From assembly GCA_021324395.1 (NCBI GenBank), contig JAJPJG010000043.1, forward strand, positions 1 through 64,000: a stretch of 64,000 bases of DNA. The letters are read 5' to 3'. The DNA is from Spartobacteria bacterium. GTDB lineage: Bacteria > Verrucomicrobiota > Verrucomicrobiia > Chthoniobacterales > Chthoniobacteraceae. Under the pieces are notes generated by a model. The model made no database searches. It saw only the letters and a program-made list of their open reading frames with translations, and was not told the origin of the DNA. The translations under genes were made by a program, and so were the position numbers. Shown here in pieces: positions 62,663-64,000 of the stretch (positions are counted from its first letter, which is position 1; every line of letters starts with the position of its first letter).

Positions 62663-63736
62663 ATGACGCACACCAAGCTTTTCATTCCCGGTCCGGTCGA
62701 AGTTTCCAAAAAAACATTCGCGGCTTTTTGTAAACCGATGATCGGGCATCGCAGCGGCGATTTTAAAAAACTCTACGCGTCGATTCGCCCGCAGCTGCAG
62801 CAGTTGTTTTACACAAAACAGCCGGTGTTCTTATCCACGTCATCGGCATGGGGCGTGATGGAAGGCTCGATCCGCAATCTCGTCGCGAAAAAGGTGCTCA
62901 ACTGCATGTGCGGCGCGTTTTCAGACAAATGGCTCGACGTGAGCAAACGCTGCGGCAAGGACGCGGAGGCGCTGCAGGTCGAGTGGGGCCAGCCGATCCG
63001 GCCCGAGCAGCTCGATGAAAAACTCGCGGGCGGCGGCTTCGATGCGGTGACGTTGATCCACAACGAAACCTCGACCGGCGTGATGAGCCCGCTGCGCGAA
63101 ATTTGCGAAGTGATGCGGAAATATCCCGACGTTTTGTTGATCGTTGATTCGGTTTCGTCATTCTCGGCAGTGCCGATTCCGATGGACGAGCTCGGCATTG
63201 ACGTGCTGTTGACCGGCTCGCAAAAAGCGCTCGCGCTGCCGCCGGGACTCGCGCTTTTCAGCGTCTCGGAAAACGCGTTCGCGCGTGCAGCGACGATGAA
63301 AGACCGCGGCTACTATTTCGATTTTATCGAGTTCAAAAAAAACCAGGAACAGGACATGACGCCGAGCACTCCGTCGATCGGCCACATCTATGCGCTGCAA
63401 TCGAAGCTTGATGACATTTTCACCGAAGGACTGGATGCGCGCTTCGCGCGTCACGAGCGGCTGAACGGACTTGTCGCCGATTGGGTGAAGCGCAATGGAT
63501 TCGAGTTTTTCGCAGCCGAGGGCTATCGCTCAAAATCGCTGACGTGCGTCAAAAACAATCGCGAGATCGACGTGCAGGCGCTGAACACGAAGTTAAAAGA
63601 ACGTTACCACTGCGTCATTGATGGCGGTTACGGCAAAATCAAAGGCAAGACGTTCCGCATTTCCAACATGGGCGACGAGACAGACCAGACGATTTCGCAA
63701 TTGCTCGGCTGGCTCGACGACTGCCTCGCTCAGTAA
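62663..63736 (+). CDS. Class V PLP-dependent aminotransferase (alanine/serine-glyoxylate type)
   Basis: A 357-residue fold-type I PLP enzyme. LFIPGPVEVSKKTFAAF and MIGHRSGDFKKLY are the N-terminal pattern of alanine-glyoxylate/serine-pyruvate transaminases; HNETSTGVMSP (133-143), Asp162 in IVDSVSSF and the PLP lysine Lys188 in LLTGSQKALALPPG are all present. The likely reaction is transamination of glyoxylate or a serine-family keto acid in the cytoplasm; the exact pair is not predictable. The start at 62663 follows the inverted ACAATCTGCC with no strong ribosome site. It converges on the next gene with a 7-base stop overlap. Confidence 0.9.
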   Translation: MTHTKLFIPGPVEVSKKTFAAFCKPMIGHRSGDFKKLYASIRPQLQQLFYTKQPVFLSTSSAWGVMEGSIRNLVAKKVLNCMCGAFSDKWLDVSKRCGKDAEALQVEWGQPIRPEQLDEKLAGGGFDAVTLIHNETSTGVMSPLREICEVMRKYPDVLLIVDSVSSFSAVPIPMDELGIDVLLTGSQKALALPPGLALFSVSENAFARAATMKDRGYYFDFIEFKKNQEQDMTPSTPSIGHIYALQSKLDDIFTEGLDARFARHERLNGLVADWVKRNGFEFFAAEGYRSKSLTCVKNNREIDVQALNTKLKERYHCVIDGGYGKIKGKTFRISNMGDETDQTISQLLGWLDDCLAQ

Positions 63737-64000
63737 AAACAGCTGAGGCCGAGTAATCCGCCGAGTGAGTTGAGACCGAGATTGCGCGAGGCGAGGTTGG
63801 CATTCGAGATGTGGCGATAACCGCCCTCGAGCGCGATGGCCCAATTTTGATTCAGCATGTAACGCACGCCGACGCTCGCCTGCAGGTTGAACTCGAATGC
63901 TTCGCCGATAAGCCGCTGACGCTGATGCCGGTAAACGTCGTTGTAGAGTCCGCCTGCGCCGATCTGCAAATACGGAATCCAGCGCGAGTCGGATTGCACG
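63730..64000 (-). CDS. Acyloxyacyl hydrolase, PagL-like lipid A deacylase (C-terminal part)
   Basis: About 89 residues of an outer-membrane beta-barrel; the gene continues past the window edge. The end has EGGYRHISNANLASRNLGLN, which carries the His-Ser catalytic pair and the Asn-rich N.G.N layout of PagL/acyloxyacyl hydrolases, then GGLLGLSCFY as the last strand. Such enzymes remove the 3-O-acyl chain of lipid A at the cell surface, consistent with a Gram-negative envelope. The GTG near 63999 is probably internal. Confidence 0.82.
   Translation of the reverse strand, partial: VQSDSRWIPYLQIGAGGLYNDVYRHQRQRLIGEAFEFNLQASVGVRYMLNQNWAIALEGGYRHISNANLASRNLGLNSLGGLLGLSCFY

Overview
The window reads as a chromosomal segment of a Gram-negative bacterium, most likely of the phylum Verrucomicrobiota (Chthoniobacterales-like soil bacteria). 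That placement is inferred from the gene mix: a DUF1800/DUF1501 pair, a DUF6600 protein, several type II pseudopilin-like proteins (one with an H-X9-DG end), a PEP-CTERM protein built of autotransporter-associated beta-strand repeats, very large Ig-repeat pectinases, and a class II (B12-dependent) ribonucleotide reductase. The 23S 3' end alone was not enough for me to name a genus.

Layout. 1-600: 3' end of a 23S rRNA, a spacer with a strong hairpin, the 5S rRNA and its terminator (end of an rrn operon). 594-4310: a KTSC protein, rhomboid protease, 3-hydroxyisobutyrate-dehydrogenase-like enzyme, YgfZ, secreted cyclophilin and tRNA-Tyr. 4310-15660: a short tandem-repeat patch, a beta-CASP nuclease, the DUF1800/DUF1501 pair, a Gly/Ser/Thr-rich secreted protein, a hybrid histidine kinase, a DUF885 protein, a processive beta-glycosyltransferase and an L,D-transpeptidase. 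15700-31380: nrdJ behind two NrdR boxes, a DUF6600 protein, a solute-binding lipoprotein, three GT-C-type membrane glycosyltransferases (two with TPR tails), a glycosyltransferase/methyltransferase fusion, two pseudopilins, an alpha/beta hydrolase, then tRNA-Gly.

31442-56823 is a 25.4-kb segment bounded by a perfect 26-bp direct repeat: the 3' end of the tRNA-Gly gene on the left and a detached copy on the right. This is the signature of an element integrated in a tRNA gene, although I recognise no integrase inside. Its content is almost wholly devoted to pectin breakdown: rhamnogalacturonan acetylesterase, two pectin methylesterases (one a 1341-residue Ig-repeat giant), two GH28 enzymes, a GH43 enzyme, an ExuT-like MFS transporter, an XylR-like (LacI/AraC) regulator, a PEP-CTERM surface protein and a 1723-residue PL1-type pectate lyase. 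The methylesterase and lyase giants share an unnamed N-terminal module of about 270 residues. A 5'-truncated, twice-frameshifted SRAP (YedK) pseudogene lies just inside the right end.

56843-64000 returns to housekeeping genes: a small histidine-kinase-dimerisation-like protein, uvrA coupled to a large TPR protein, a class V aminotransferase, and the C-terminal part of a PagL-like lipid A deacylase running off the window.

How the island genes would work together (inference from families): the secreted PL1, CE8 and CE12 enzymes strip methyl and acetyl groups and cut homogalacturonan/rhamnogalacturonan outside the cell, the GH28 and GH43 enzymes trim the oligomers, the MFS carrier imports hexuronate, and the XylR-like protein switches the divergent units. 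No uxa/kdg genes for cytoplasmic galacturonate catabolism are in the window.
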